A program made the translations under genes and the position numbers. From Pseudaminobacter soli (ex Li et al. 2025) (GTDB taxonomy: Bacteria; Pseudomonadota; Alphaproteobacteria; Rhizobiales; Rhizobiaceae), in contig NZ_PXYL01000001.1 of NCBI RefSeq assembly GCF_003012705.1, forward strand, positions 1 to 64,000: 64,000 nucleotides of DNA. The letters run 5' to 3'. Every line of letters begins with the position of its first letter. Position 1 is the stretch's first letter. Positions 52,471-63,344 of this stretch are shown one piece after another. The notes below the pieces were generated by a model. That model had not been told where the DNA came from and did no database searches. It worked only from the letters and a program-made list of their open reading frames with translations.

Positions 52471-54135
52471 CTATGCCTGATAGGTGACCTTGCCGCCGCA
52501 GATCGTCGTGGCCGGGCGAATCTCTTGCAGGGCCTCCGGCGCGGTGGCTTCGAGGTCGCCCGAGAGCACCACGAGGTCGGCGAAGAAGCCGGGCTTGAGC
52601 CTTCCCTTGCGGTCTTCCGTGAACTCGGCATAGGCGCCTTCGACCGTGTAGGCGGCAAGCGCCTCATGCAGCGAGAATCGCTGGTCAGGCATGTCGTCGG
52701 CCCATTTTTCACGCGTCATCGAAGCCTGCATGCCCGCGATCGGATCGATCGGCGAAACCGGCCAGTCTGAGGCAAAGACCACATGGGCGCCGGCTTCCTT
52801 GAGCGTGCGCGAGGGGTAGCTGACGTGCCAGCGATCGCGGCCGATCCGCGAGACGGTCGGCTCCAGGGGCAGGCCCATCGAGCCGGGCGGATGGGGAGGC
52901 TGCATGGAGGCGATGACGCCGAGGTCGATGAAGCGCGGAATGTCGGCTTCGGTCGTCACCTCGATGTGCTCGATACGGTGGCGGCTGTCGCGCTTGCCGT
53001 TTTCCTTTTGCGCCGCCTCATAGCCGTCAAGCACTGCGCGCACCGCGCCGTCGCCGATGGAGTGCACGGCGATTTGCAATCCACGCTTGTCGATCGCCAC
53101 GGCCAGTTCGCGGAACTGTTCCGGTGTGAACAGCGGCTCGCCGACCCAGTCGGGCCGGTCGGCATAGGGCTCGATCATGACGGCCGTCCAGGAATCGAGC
53201 ACGCCGTCATAAAAGACTTTCACAATGCCCGAATGCAGGTAATCGGACGCATAGCGTTCGGCCATGCGGGAGGCTTTCTCCAACATGTCGAGGGTCATGA
53301 AGTTCTTGTAATGGAAGGGAATTTGCACACGGCAGGAAAGGCCTTCCGCCGCATCGATTTCCGACAGCAGTTCGAGCTGGTAGAGGTTGCCGTCCATGTT
53401 CTGGATGGAGGTGATGCCGTGCTTGGCGCACCAGGCAAGGCCGCGGCGCATGATGTCGCGGTCGGCGTCGCGTTCGGCGGTGCTCGGCGCAGGGTCAGGC
53501 TCGCCGCCTGTGGACAGACCAAGGCGCGTGCGCTCTTCGCCTGCCAGCTTCAGCACCGGGCCGAAGGCTTCGTTTTCGCGCAATTCGCCGGTGGCGAGGC
53601 CATCCTCGCCCATGACGACCTCATTGCCGGGGCCGACCTTCTTGCCGTGCAGGATGCCGGCCATTTCCAGCGCCTTGGTGTTGGCCCACATGGTGTGGTG
53701 GTCGGGCGCGGCCATGGCGAAGGGACGGTCGGGCAGGATGCGGTCGAGATGATGACGCGTTACCGTTTCGCCGGGCAGGACCGTGTAGTCGACACCCTGG
53801 CCGACCAGCATCTTGGCGTCCGGACGGGCGGTGGCATAGTCGCGGATCGCCTTCTGCAGCGCCTCGAAGCCGTGCACGCCTTGAAGCTGGAGATGCGCCA
53901 GCTCGGCCGCACCGGAGAACAGATGCATATGCGCTTCGATGAAGCCGGGAACGACCGAGCCGCCCTTGGCGTCGATGACCCGCGTGTCGGGGCCTTTCAG
54001 ATCGAGAATGGAATTGTTGTCGCCGATGGCCTGGATCAGGCCGCCCTGAATGGCGATGGCCTCGGCTTTGGAGTTGGCCTCATCCATGGTCAGGACGCGG
54101 CCGTTGATGACGATCAGATCAGCGTGGGAAGGCAT
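52471..54135 (-). CDS. YtcJ-like amidohydrolase (amidohydrolase_3 family)
   Basis: A 554-residue TIM-barrel metal hydrolase. Metal-binding HMH in VVPGFIEAHMHLFSGAAEL (near 60-80), further ligands in LQIAVHSIGDGAVRAVLDG, RHRIEHIEV and the C-terminal FASDWPVSPIDPI (catalytic Asp). Family members are N-acyl or N-formyl amide hydrolases of broad range (for example the formamidase NfdA). Cytosolic. It is first in the leftward cluster and divergent from the acetylpolyamine-amidohydrolase gene, which fits an amide-breaking pathway with the two NylB-like enzymes. Confidence 0.9.
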   Translation of the reverse strand: MPSHADLIVINGRVLTMDEANSKAEAIAIQGGLIQAIGDNNSILDLKGPDTRVIDAKGGSVVPGFIEAHMHLFSGAAELAHLQLQGVHGFEALQKAIRDYATARPDAKMLVGQGVDYTVLPGETVTRHHLDRILPDRPFAMAAPDHHTMWANTKALEMAGILHGKKVGPGNEVVMGEDGLATGELRENEAFGPVLKLAGEERTRLGLSTGGEPDPAPSTAERDADRDIMRRGLAWCAKHGITSIQNMDGNLYQLELLSEIDAAEGLSCRVQIPFHYKNFMTLDMLEKASRMAERYASDYLHSGIVKVFYDGVLDSWTAVMIEPYADRPDWVGEPLFTPEQFRELAVAIDKRGLQIAVHSIGDGAVRAVLDGYEAAQKENGKRDSRHRIEHIEVTTEADIPRFIDLGVIASMQPPHPPGSMGLPLEPTVSRIGRDRWHVSYPSRTLKEAGAHVVFASDWPVSPIDPIAGMQASMTREKWADDMPDQRFSLHEALAAYTVEGAYAEFTEDRKGRLKPGFFADLVVLSGDLEATAPEALQEIRPATTICGGKVTYQA

Positions 54136-54277
54136 TTCAGTCTCCGATGCGGTCCTACGCTAGCAACCGCCGGAAACTTGGTATGATGCCAGATACACCG
54201 TCAGTCTTGGCACAGGGGCACTCTTGTGGAAATGCGGGGCCTGTGGCTAGGTCACGCTCCAATCGACTGAAAGGAAA

Positions 54278-55312
<1,035 letters not shown>

Positions 55313-55372
55313 CCTTCAAAAGGGGCGCCCGCCGAGGCGCCCCGAATACACTCCAGATCCGGAACGGAAGAC

Positions 55373-56800
55373 ATGAGCAACCATCTGAAATTCTACATCG
55401 ACGGCGAATGGGTCGCGCCGGTGAAGCCTGCAACGCTGGACGTGATCGACCCGTCCACCGAGGAGGCCTACACCACGATCTCCCTCGGCTCGAAGGCCGA
55501 CGTCGACAAGGCCGTTGCCGCCGCGCGCGCCGCCTTCGCCAGCTTCTCCCAGACCACACGCGAACAGCGCCTGGCGCTGCTCAATAAGGTGCTGGAAATC
55601 TACAACCGTCGCTACGAGGACGTGGCGCAGGCGATCTCACAGGAGATGGGCGCGCCGATCACCTGGGCTCGCGAGGCGCAGGCCGCTGCCGGCCAGGTGC
55701 ATCTCGAATCGACCATCAAGGCGCTCGAAGACTACGAGTTCAGCCATCAGCGCGGCGGCACCATGGTGGTGAAGGAGCCGATCGGCGTCTGCGCGCTGAT
55801 CACGCCCTGGAACTGGCCGCTCAACCAGATCGTCTGCAAGGTGGCGCCGGCCATCGCAGCGGGCTGCACCGTGGTGCTGAAGCCGTCGGAAATCGCACCG
55901 ATCAGCGGCATCGTCTTTGCAGAGATCATGCATGAGGCGGGCGTGCCTAAGGGCGTGTTCAACATGGTCAACGGCAACGGCCCGGATGTTGGCCAGGTGA
56001 TGGCCGAGCACCCGGATGTCGACATGGTGTCCTTCACCGGCTCGACGCGTGCGGGCATCCTTGTTGCCAAGGCCGCGGCGGATACGGTCAAGCGCGTGGC
56101 GCAGGAACTGGGCGGCAAGAGCGCCAACATCATCCTGCCGGATGCCGATTTTGAGAATGCCGTGCGCGACGGCGTCAACGCCTGCTTCGGTAATACGGGT
56201 CAGTCCTGCGACGCGCCGACGCGCATGCTGGTGCCGGCTTCCCGCCACGACGAGGCGCTGGAAGTGGCCAAGGCGGCTGCCGAAGCCCATCGCACCGGCG
56301 ACCCGCGCTCGACCGAGACGCAGCTCGGACCGGTCGTCAGCCAGCTCCAGTACGACAAGATCCAGGGGCTGATCGAGACCGGCATCGCCGAAGGCGCCAA
56401 GCTGGTGGCGGGCGGCCTCGGCCGGCCCGAGGGCCTGAACCGCGGCTACTACATCCGGCCGACCGTGTTCGGCCATGTCACGCCCGACATGACGATTGCG
56501 CGCGAAGAGATCTTCGGACCGGTTCTGTCGGTCATCTCCTATGAGGACGAGGACGACGCGGTGCGGATCGCCAACGACACGGTCTATGGTCTGGCGGCCT
56601 ACATCCAGTCGCAGAACATCGACAACGCCCGCCGCGTGGCCTCGAAGATGCGCGCCGGCTCGGTCTACCTCAACTACCCGGCCTGGGACACGCATGCTCC
56701 CTTCGGCGGCTACAAGCAGTCGGGCAACGGCCGTGAATATGCCGACTGGGGCATCCACGATTTCCTCGAGATCAAGGGCATCGTCGGCTACGCCGGCTAA
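55373..56800 (+). CDS. aldehyde dehydrogenase (aminoaldehyde-type candidate)
   Basis: A 475-residue NAD(P)-dependent aldehyde dehydrogenase: PWNWPLNQIVCKVAPAIAAGC (cofactor site), FTGSTRAG, general base Glu245 (VAQELGGKS), catalytic Cys279 (NTGQSCDAPTRML) and EEIFGPVLSVISY. It is of the cytosolic class I/PuuC-like group. Next to the deacetylase gene it probably oxidises the aldehyde made from a deacetylated amine. The amine oxidase that would form that aldehyde is not in this operon; the FAD oxidase at 29819 or another could supply it. Confidence 0.92.
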   Translation: MSNHLKFYIDGEWVAPVKPATLDVIDPSTEEAYTTISLGSKADVDKAVAAARAAFASFSQTTREQRLALLNKVLEIYNRRYEDVAQAISQEMGAPITWAREAQAAAGQVHLESTIKALEDYEFSHQRGGTMVVKEPIGVCALITPWNWPLNQIVCKVAPAIAAGCTVVLKPSEIAPISGIVFAEIMHEAGVPKGVFNMVNGNGPDVGQVMAEHPDVDMVSFTGSTRAGILVAKAAADTVKRVAQELGGKSANIILPDADFENAVRDGVNACFGNTGQSCDAPTRMLVPASRHDEALEVAKAAAEAHRTGDPRSTETQLGPVVSQLQYDKIQGLIETGIAEGAKLVAGGLGRPEGLNRGYYIRPTVFGHVTPDMTIAREEIFGPVLSVISYEDEDDAVRIANDTVYGLAAYIQSQNIDNARRVASKMRAGSVYLNYPAWDTHAPFGGYKQSGNGREYADWGIHDFLEIKGIVGYAG

Positions 56801-56810
56801 GATTGCGATC

Positions 56811-56845
56811 GGGCGTGGCGACGGAAACGTCGCCGCGCCCTTTTT
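56811..56845 (+). terminator. rho-independent terminator of the aldehyde dehydrogenase operon
   Basis: GGGCGTGGCGACG pairs with CGTCGCCGCGCCC around GAAA (one T-G pair), followed by TTTTT at 56841-56845, 10 bases after the stop codon. Confidence 0.93.
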
Positions 56846-57002
56846 CTCTGCGGGCATAGTTCCCGCAATGCGCAGCAGCGCGCAGCTTTGGGCGCCCCAA
56901 GGCATAGCCCAACAATTCGGGCGAAGACCGCCTCGAAATTCTCGCTGAAAATCTGATTGGTTTTGCTTCCTATGGAAGCAGGCTTTGCCATCAGCAGAGC
57001 CC

Positions 57003-57131
57003 AAAAAGAAAACACCCGCCGAGGGAGGAGGTTCGGCGGGTGTTTCTATAGGTCGGTCGACAATCGGGAGGAGGTGAAGGTCGACCGTATCCGACAAGGC
57101 CCGGGAGGAGGTAGGCCGTTGCCGAAATCAC
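57003..57131 (-). ncRNA. cuckoo-type sRNA with three anti-Shine-Dalgarno loops
   Basis: On the minus strand the decamer ACCTCCTCCC occurs three times (57103-57112, 57066-57075, 57023-57032), each time in a hairpin loop. The stems are GGCC/GGCC (about 57096-57120, weak), CGGTCGAC/GTCGACCG (57054-57061 with 57080-57087) and AACACCCGCCGA/TCGGCGGGTGTT (57011-57022 with 57033-57044). The last is followed by TTCTTTTT and works as the terminator. Loops exposing CCUCCUCCC define the cuckoo RNAs of alphaproteobacteria (CcsR1-4 in Rhodobacter, related rhizobial sRNAs). The 5' end at 57131 is inferred from a -10-like CATTTA. Length about 128 nt. Confidence 0.8.
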
Positions 57132-57137
57132 TCGTGC

Positions 57138-57167
57138 TAAATGCCCGCGTTCGCCTTCTGAAACAAG
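57138..57167 (-). promoter_or_regulatory. possible promoter of the cuckoo-type sRNA
   Basis: Minus-strand CTTGTTTC (57160-57167) and CATTTA (57138-57143), 16 bases apart, resemble an RpoH-like or housekeeping promoter and would start transcription near 57131. RpoH control would match the stress-induced CcsR RNAs, but the match is weak. Confidence 0.35.
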
Positions 57168-57288
57168 CATCAATGCTGCATGGCAGCCTTGCAAATTTGT
57201 GCGATGCAGCAATCCGACGCATGCAACAGCCACATTTTCTGCGCGCAGCGAGTGCGCGATGCAACATTCGACGGTGGTGCGAAGCGCC

Positions 57289-58686
57289 TCAGATATGCAA
57301 CGCGTGGCCGAGCGCCTTGAGCGCCGCTTCCTGAAAGGCTTCGCCCTGGGTCGGATGGGCATGGATGGTGCCGGCAATGTCTTCCAGCCGCGCGCCCATC
57401 TCGATCGCCAGGCCGAAGGCGGTGGCGAGTTCCGAGACATGCTGACCGACCGCCTGGATGCCGAGCACCAGATGGTTGTCGGCGCGCGCCACCACGCGCA
57501 CGAAGCCGGCCTCGCCCTGCATGGTCATGGCGCGGGCATTAGCGGTGTAAGGGAACTGGCCGACCTTGATTTCGTGGCCATGCGCGCGGGCCTCCTCGGG
57601 CGACAGGCCGGCGCTCACCACCTCCGGATCGGTGAAGCAGACGGCCGGAATGCAGCGCTTGTCCCATGAGCGGCGGTTGCCGGCGACGATCTCGGCCACC
57701 ATTTCGCCCTGCGCCATGGCGCGGTGCGCCAGCATCGGCTCGCCGGTGACGTCGCCGATGGCATAGACGCCGCGCATGGAGGTGCGGCACTGGCTGTCGA
57801 TGCGCAGGAATTTTCCCGCGCGGTCTAGATCGAGCTCTTCCAGCCCCCAGCCTTCCATCACCGGCTTGCGGCCCACCGTGACGAGAATCTTGTCCGCGGG
57901 AAGCTCCTGTTCGCGGCCGTCGGCGGTTTCCACGACGAGGGCGTCGCCCTTGGCCGAAAGACCCTTCGCCTTCGCCTCGGTCAGCACCGCGATGCCGAGT
58001 TCGCCGAGCCGCTTCGCCACTGGCCGGGTCAGTTCGGCGTCATATTGCGGCAGGATGCGCGGCAGGGCTTCCACCACCGTCACCTTGGAGCCGAACTTTG
58101 CGAAGGCGGTGCCGAGCTCGAGCCCGATATAGCCGCCGCCCACGACGACCAGCCTTTCCGGTACTTTTGACAGCGAGAGCGCTTCGGTCGAGGAAATCAC
58201 CGGCCCGCCGAAGGGCAGGGCGGGCAGTTCCATCGGCGCGGAGCCGGTGGCGATGACCACCGTTTCGGCGCGGATCACCTGCGTCCCGGTCTCGGTCTCG
58301 ACCTCGACGGTCTTGCCGTCGCGGAATCTGCCGCGGCCATGCACGATCTTCACGCCGGCCTTCTTCAACAGGCCGACCACGCCGTTGTTGAGACGGCCGA
58401 CCACGCCGTTCTTCCAGGAAACCGTTTTTGCGAGGTCGAGCTTGGGCGCTTCCAGCGTGATGCCAAGCGTGTTCTTGCCTTCGGCTGCCAGCAGAGCTTT
58501 TTCGAATTCGTCGGCGGCATGGATCAGCGCCTTGGATGGGATGCAGCCGATGTTGAGGCAGGTGCCGCCCGCCTTCGTCATTTCCACGATCACTGTGTCG
58601 ACGCCGAGCTGGCCGGCGCGGATGGCGCAGACATAGCCGCCCGGGCCCGCGCCGATGACCAGAAGCTTGCAGGAGATGTCTTTCAT
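57289..58686 (-). CDS. lpdV: dihydrolipoyl dehydrogenase, E3 of the branched-chain complex
   Basis: A 465-residue FAD disulfide oxidoreductase: LLVIGAGPGGYVCAIRAGQLG, redox pair in GGTCLNIGCIPSKALIHAA, NAD fold RLVVVGGGYIGLELGTAFAKFG, AIGDVTGEPMLAHRA and the C-terminal catalytic HAHPTQGEAFQEAAL. It reoxidises lipoamide in the complex encoded by the three genes just upstream (4-base gap). Last gene of the bkd operon; the length matches Lpd-Val. Confidence 0.93.
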   Translation of the reverse strand: MKDISCKLLVIGAGPGGYVCAIRAGQLGVDTVIVEMTKAGGTCLNIGCIPSKALIHAADEFEKALLAAEGKNTLGITLEAPKLDLAKTVSWKNGVVGRLNNGVVGLLKKAGVKIVHGRGRFRDGKTVEVETETGTQVIRAETVVIATGSAPMELPALPFGGPVISSTEALSLSKVPERLVVVGGGYIGLELGTAFAKFGSKVTVVEALPRILPQYDAELTRPVAKRLGELGIAVLTEAKAKGLSAKGDALVVETADGREQELPADKILVTVGRKPVMEGWGLEELDLDRAGKFLRIDSQCRTSMRGVYAIGDVTGEPMLAHRAMAQGEMVAEIVAGNRRSWDKRCIPAVCFTDPEVVSAGLSPEEARAHGHEIKVGQFPYTANARAMTMQGEAGFVRVVARADNHLVLGIQAVGQHVSELATAFGLAIEMGARLEDIAGTIHAHPTQGEAFQEAALKALGHALHI

Positions 58687-58690
58687 GAGC

Positions 58691-60016
58691 TCATCCCTCG
58701 ACGAAAATCAGCGCCGGTGTTTCCAAAAGCGTCTTGATGCGCTGGATGAAAACGGCGGCATCCCAACCGTCGACGACACGGTGGTCGAAGGAGGAGGACA
58801 GGTTCATCATCTTGCGCGGAATGAACTGCGTGCCATCCCACACCGGGCGCACCATGATCTTGTTGACGCCGACGATGGACACTTCCGGATGGTTGATAAC
58901 CGGCGTGGTGGCGACGCCGCCCATGGCGCCAAGCGACGTGATGGTGATGGTCGAGCCTGACAGTTCCTCGCGCGTGGCGGTGCCGGTGCGGGCGGCGTCC
59001 GACAGCCGGGCCAGTTCGGCAGCACTATCCCAGATGTCGCGGGCCTCGGCATGGCGGACCACCGGCACCATCAGGCCGCCCGGCGTCTGCGTTGCGATAC
59101 CGATATGCACGCCGCCATATTGATGCACCACGCCCGCCTCGTCGTCGAAGATGGCGTTGACATTGGGCTGGTCGGCAATGGCCTTCACCATGGCCCGCAT
59201 CAGGAAGGGCAGCAACGTCAGCTTCGGCTGATCGGGGCGCTTTTGCTTGTTGAGTGCGGCGCGCAGATCTTCGACTGCTGTGACATCGATCTCCTCGACA
59301 TAGGTGATGTGTGGGATGCGCGATTTTGCCACCGCCATCTTCTCGGCGATGCGGCGGCGCAGGCCGACCACCTTGATGTCTTCGACGGACGTGTTCCGAG
59401 CGAGGCCGGGCGCGCCGGTCGGCGCCTGCGGTCCGCGCGCCAGAAAGGCGTCGATGTCCTCATGCGAGATGCGGCCCGCGGGTCCCGTGCCCGGAACCTG
59501 GCGCAGGTCGATGCCCGCTTCCGTGGCGCGCAGACGCACTGCCGGCGAGGCCAGCGGCTTTTCGTCTTCCGCGCGTGGCGCGCCTAACTGCGAGCGGGCC
59601 GGGAAATGGTTGCGGCCATTCGCCGGGGCCGGCTTTGGTGCGGGCGCGGCAGGAGCGACTGCCGGTGCGGCGGGCTTTGCCTCCGTGGCGTCGATTGCCT
59701 TGGCGGCGGGCTCTGGCTTCGGTTCTTCAATCGCTTTGGGGGCTTCGGTAGCGCTTGGCTCCTCCGCCGTTTCGCCTTCCACCTTCAGCCGGATCAGCGG
59801 CGAGCCGACGGCGACCACGTCGCCGATCTCTGCGCCCAGCCAGGTGATCTCGCCATGGACGGGCGAGGGGATTTCGACGGTCGCCTTGTCGGTCATCACC
59901 GCGGCTAGCAGCATGTCCTCGCGCACCAGGTCGCCGACCTTGACGTGCCATTCCACAAGCTCGGCCTCAGCTACGCCTTCCCCGACGTCCGGAAGCTTTA
60001 TGACGTGCTCGGCCAT
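58691..60016 (-). CDS. bkdB: branched-chain 2-oxoacid dehydrogenase E2 (acyltransferase)
   Basis: A 441-residue dihydrolipoamide acyltransferase. It starts MAEHVIKLPDVGEGVAEAEL with one lipoyl domain (lipoyl-Lys in VMTDKATVEIPSP, near 45), an Ala/Pro/Lys linker, a peripheral subunit-binding domain (ASPAVRLRATEAGIDLRQVPGTGPAGRI) and the catalytic domain ending SSSFDHRVVDGWDAAVF. The start ATG at 60016 fits; the codon at 60082 lies inside the E1 beta gene. Transfers the acyl group to CoA. Confidence 0.93.
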   Translation of the reverse strand: MAEHVIKLPDVGEGVAEAELVEWHVKVGDLVREDMLLAAVMTDKATVEIPSPVHGEITWLGAEIGDVVAVGSPLIRLKVEGETAEEPSATEAPKAIEEPKPEPAAKAIDATEAKPAAPAVAPAAPAPKPAPANGRNHFPARSQLGAPRAEDEKPLASPAVRLRATEAGIDLRQVPGTGPAGRISHEDIDAFLARGPQAPTGAPGLARNTSVEDIKVVGLRRRIAEKMAVAKSRIPHITYVEEIDVTAVEDLRAALNKQKRPDQPKLTLLPFLMRAMVKAIADQPNVNAIFDDEAGVVHQYGGVHIGIATQTPGGLMVPVVRHAEARDIWDSAAELARLSDAARTGTATREELSGSTITITSLGAMGGVATTPVINHPEVSIVGVNKIMVRPVWDGTQFIPRKMMNLSSSFDHRVVDGWDAAVFIQRIKTLLETPALIFVEG

Positions 60017-60018
60017 GC

Positions 60019-61032
60019 TCACGCCTCCATGGTTTCGCGCATGGCCTGCCCGAGGCGGGCGGGGCCGGGAAAATACTCCCATTCCTGCGCATGCGGGTAG
60101 GGCGTGTCCCAGCCGGTGACGCGGGCGATGGGGCCTTCGAGATTATAGAAGCAGTATTGCTGGACGAGCGCGGCAAGCTCCGCGCCGAAGCCCGAGGTCA
60201 GCGTCGCCTCGTGCACGATGACACAGCGGCCGGTCTTCTTGACCGAGGCCACGATGGTGTCGAGGTCGAGCGGCAAAAGCGTGCGCAGGTCGATGATCTC
60301 GGCGTCGATGCCGGTTTCCTCGGCTGCGGCTTCGGCCACATAGACCATGGTGCCGTAGGCGAGGATGGTCAGGTCCGAGCCCTCGCGGCGCACCGAAGCC
60401 TTGCCGAGCGGCACGACGAAATGGCCGTCGGGCACTTCTCCCAGCGGATGTTTGGACCACGGCGTCACCGGACGTTCGTGGTGCCCGTCGAAGGGACCGT
60501 TGTAGAGCCGCTTCGGCTCCAGGAAGATGACCGGGTCGGGGTCTTCGATGGAGGCTATCAGCAGTCCCTTGGCATCATAGGGGTTCGACGGCACCACGAC
60601 CTTCAGGCCCGAGACGTGGGTGAACAGCGCTTCCGGGCTCTGGCTGTGGGTCTGGCCGCCGAAAATGCCGCCGCCTGTGGGCATGCGCACCACGATGGGG
60701 CAGGTGAATTCGCCATTGGAGCGGTAGCGCAGGCGCGCGGCCTCCGAGACGATCTGGTCATAGGCAGGGTAGACATAGTCGGCGAACTGCACCTCGACGC
60801 AGGGGCGCAGGCCATAGGCAGCCATGCCGATGGCAGCACCCACGATGCCGGATTCGCTGATCGGCGCATCGAAGCAGCGGGTCTTGCCGTATTTCTGCTG
60901 CAGCCCTTGCGTGCAGCGGAACACGCCGCCGAAATAGCCGACATCCTCGCCGAAGACGACGACGGTGTCGTCGCGCGCCATCGAAACGTCCATGGCGCTA
61001 CGGATCGCCTCGATCATGGTCATTCTGGCCAT
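60019..61032 (-). CDS. bkdA2: branched-chain 2-oxoacid dehydrogenase E1 beta subunit
   Basis: A 337-residue thiamine-diphosphate subunit: MTMIEAIRSAMDVSMARDDTVVVFGEDVGYFGGVFRCT, GIAIG-like IVGAAIGMAAYGLRPCVEVQFADYVYPAYDQI, EATLTSGFGAELAALVQ. It pairs with E1 alpha, encoded 3 bases upstream, and sits 2 bases before E2. Confidence 0.93.
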   Translation of the reverse strand: MARMTMIEAIRSAMDVSMARDDTVVVFGEDVGYFGGVFRCTQGLQQKYGKTRCFDAPISESGIVGAAIGMAAYGLRPCVEVQFADYVYPAYDQIVSEAARLRYRSNGEFTCPIVVRMPTGGGIFGGQTHSQSPEALFTHVSGLKVVVPSNPYDAKGLLIASIEDPDPVIFLEPKRLYNGPFDGHHERPVTPWSKHPLGEVPDGHFVVPLGKASVRREGSDLTILAYGTMVYVAEAAAEETGIDAEIIDLRTLLPLDLDTIVASVKKTGRCVIVHEATLTSGFGAELAALVQQYCFYNLEGPIARVTGWDTPYPHAQEWEYFPGPARLGQAMRETMEA

Positions 61033-61035
61033 GAG

Positions 61036-62604
<1,569 letters not shown>

Positions 62605-62925
62605 ATGACTGCCTTGTTGCCCCCGCTTCATGAAGGCCACGCGCCGACCATTCTGCACCAAGCGTTCCACGATGCCCTGGAAGCCTTCGAGGAATGGGTG
62701 CCGGGTGCGCCCGAGCCCTTCGTCGAGTTCGACGGCAGGCAAGTGGCCGTAAGCGCCGTGTTCGGGCGCATGCGTACCTGCACCGACATCCTGCCGGTTC
62801 GCACGCTGGATGCTGTGCGCGAGATCGTCGGCCCCGCCGCGCAGGAACTCTCCGAGGATCAGGTGACCTACGCGCATGCGGCACTGCTGCTCAGAGCGCT
62901 CTGCGTGGAGCGGTTGAGAGGCTAG
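62605..62925 (+). CDS. small hypothetical protein
   Basis: A 106-residue soluble protein starting MTALLPPLHEGHAPTILHQAF, preceded by GAGGAGA. The body has an EWVPGAPEPFVEFDGRQVAVSAVFGRMRTCTDILP segment and a helical C-terminus. No known domain recognised. Convincing coding signal from the ribosome binding site and an immediate terminator. Confidence 0.7.
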   Translation: MTALLPPLHEGHAPTILHQAFHDALEAFEEWVPGAPEPFVEFDGRQVAVSAVFGRMRTCTDILPVRTLDAVREIVGPAAQELSEDQVTYAHAALLLRALCVERLRG

Positions 62926-62935
62926 GATTCACGGC

Positions 62936-62970
62936 GTTCCCCGAAATTCGGGTTTCGGGGAACCAATTTT
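62936..62970 (+). terminator. terminator of the small gene at 62605
   Basis: GTTCCCCGAAA (62936-62946) and TTTCGGGGAAC (62953-62963) form a perfect 11-bp stem with a 6-base loop, followed by CAATTTT. Confidence 0.85.
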
Positions 62971-63077
62971 CGCAAAAATGCTGTTGACGAAAAATTAATC
63001 GTAATTGTGGCGTGAATTTCGCAATCGACAATGTCTACAAAACTCATAGACTATGTGCGATTAGGGAGACCACGACG

Positions 63078-63230
63078 ATGTCGCGCAGCCACCAGCCAAT
63101 TGTAAGATGGCATTCCATCCGCGGGCCGCTGGCAAACCGTCCGGCTAAGTTCCGTATTGGCCTGGAAACCATCATCTTCCTTCTCGCCGTCGGGTTCACC
63201 ATAGCTTTGGTGTTCGGCCTGTTCAGATAG
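63078..63230 (+). CDS. small single-helix membrane protein
   Basis: A 50-residue protein, MSRSHQPIVRWHSIRGPLAN then a C-terminal hydrophobic helix (TIIFLLAVGFTIALVFGLF). GGAG is about 10 bases upstream of the ATG at 63078; the ORF could be extended to 63012 but without a ribosome binding site. Basic N-half and one helix suggest an inner-membrane small protein of unknown role. Confidence 0.55.
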   Translation: MSRSHQPIVRWHSIRGPLANRPAKFRIGLETIIFLLAVGFTIALVFGLFR

Positions 63231-63344
63231 GCCGGCAGGGCCCCCGGGGAGAGGCCTTAGCAGTCAACGAAAACAGGGAATTGGTCGCCGCGTCGTGAGC
63301 GCGGTCGATAGACTGTTGTCGATAAGACCATGGAGGAGAGTGCC

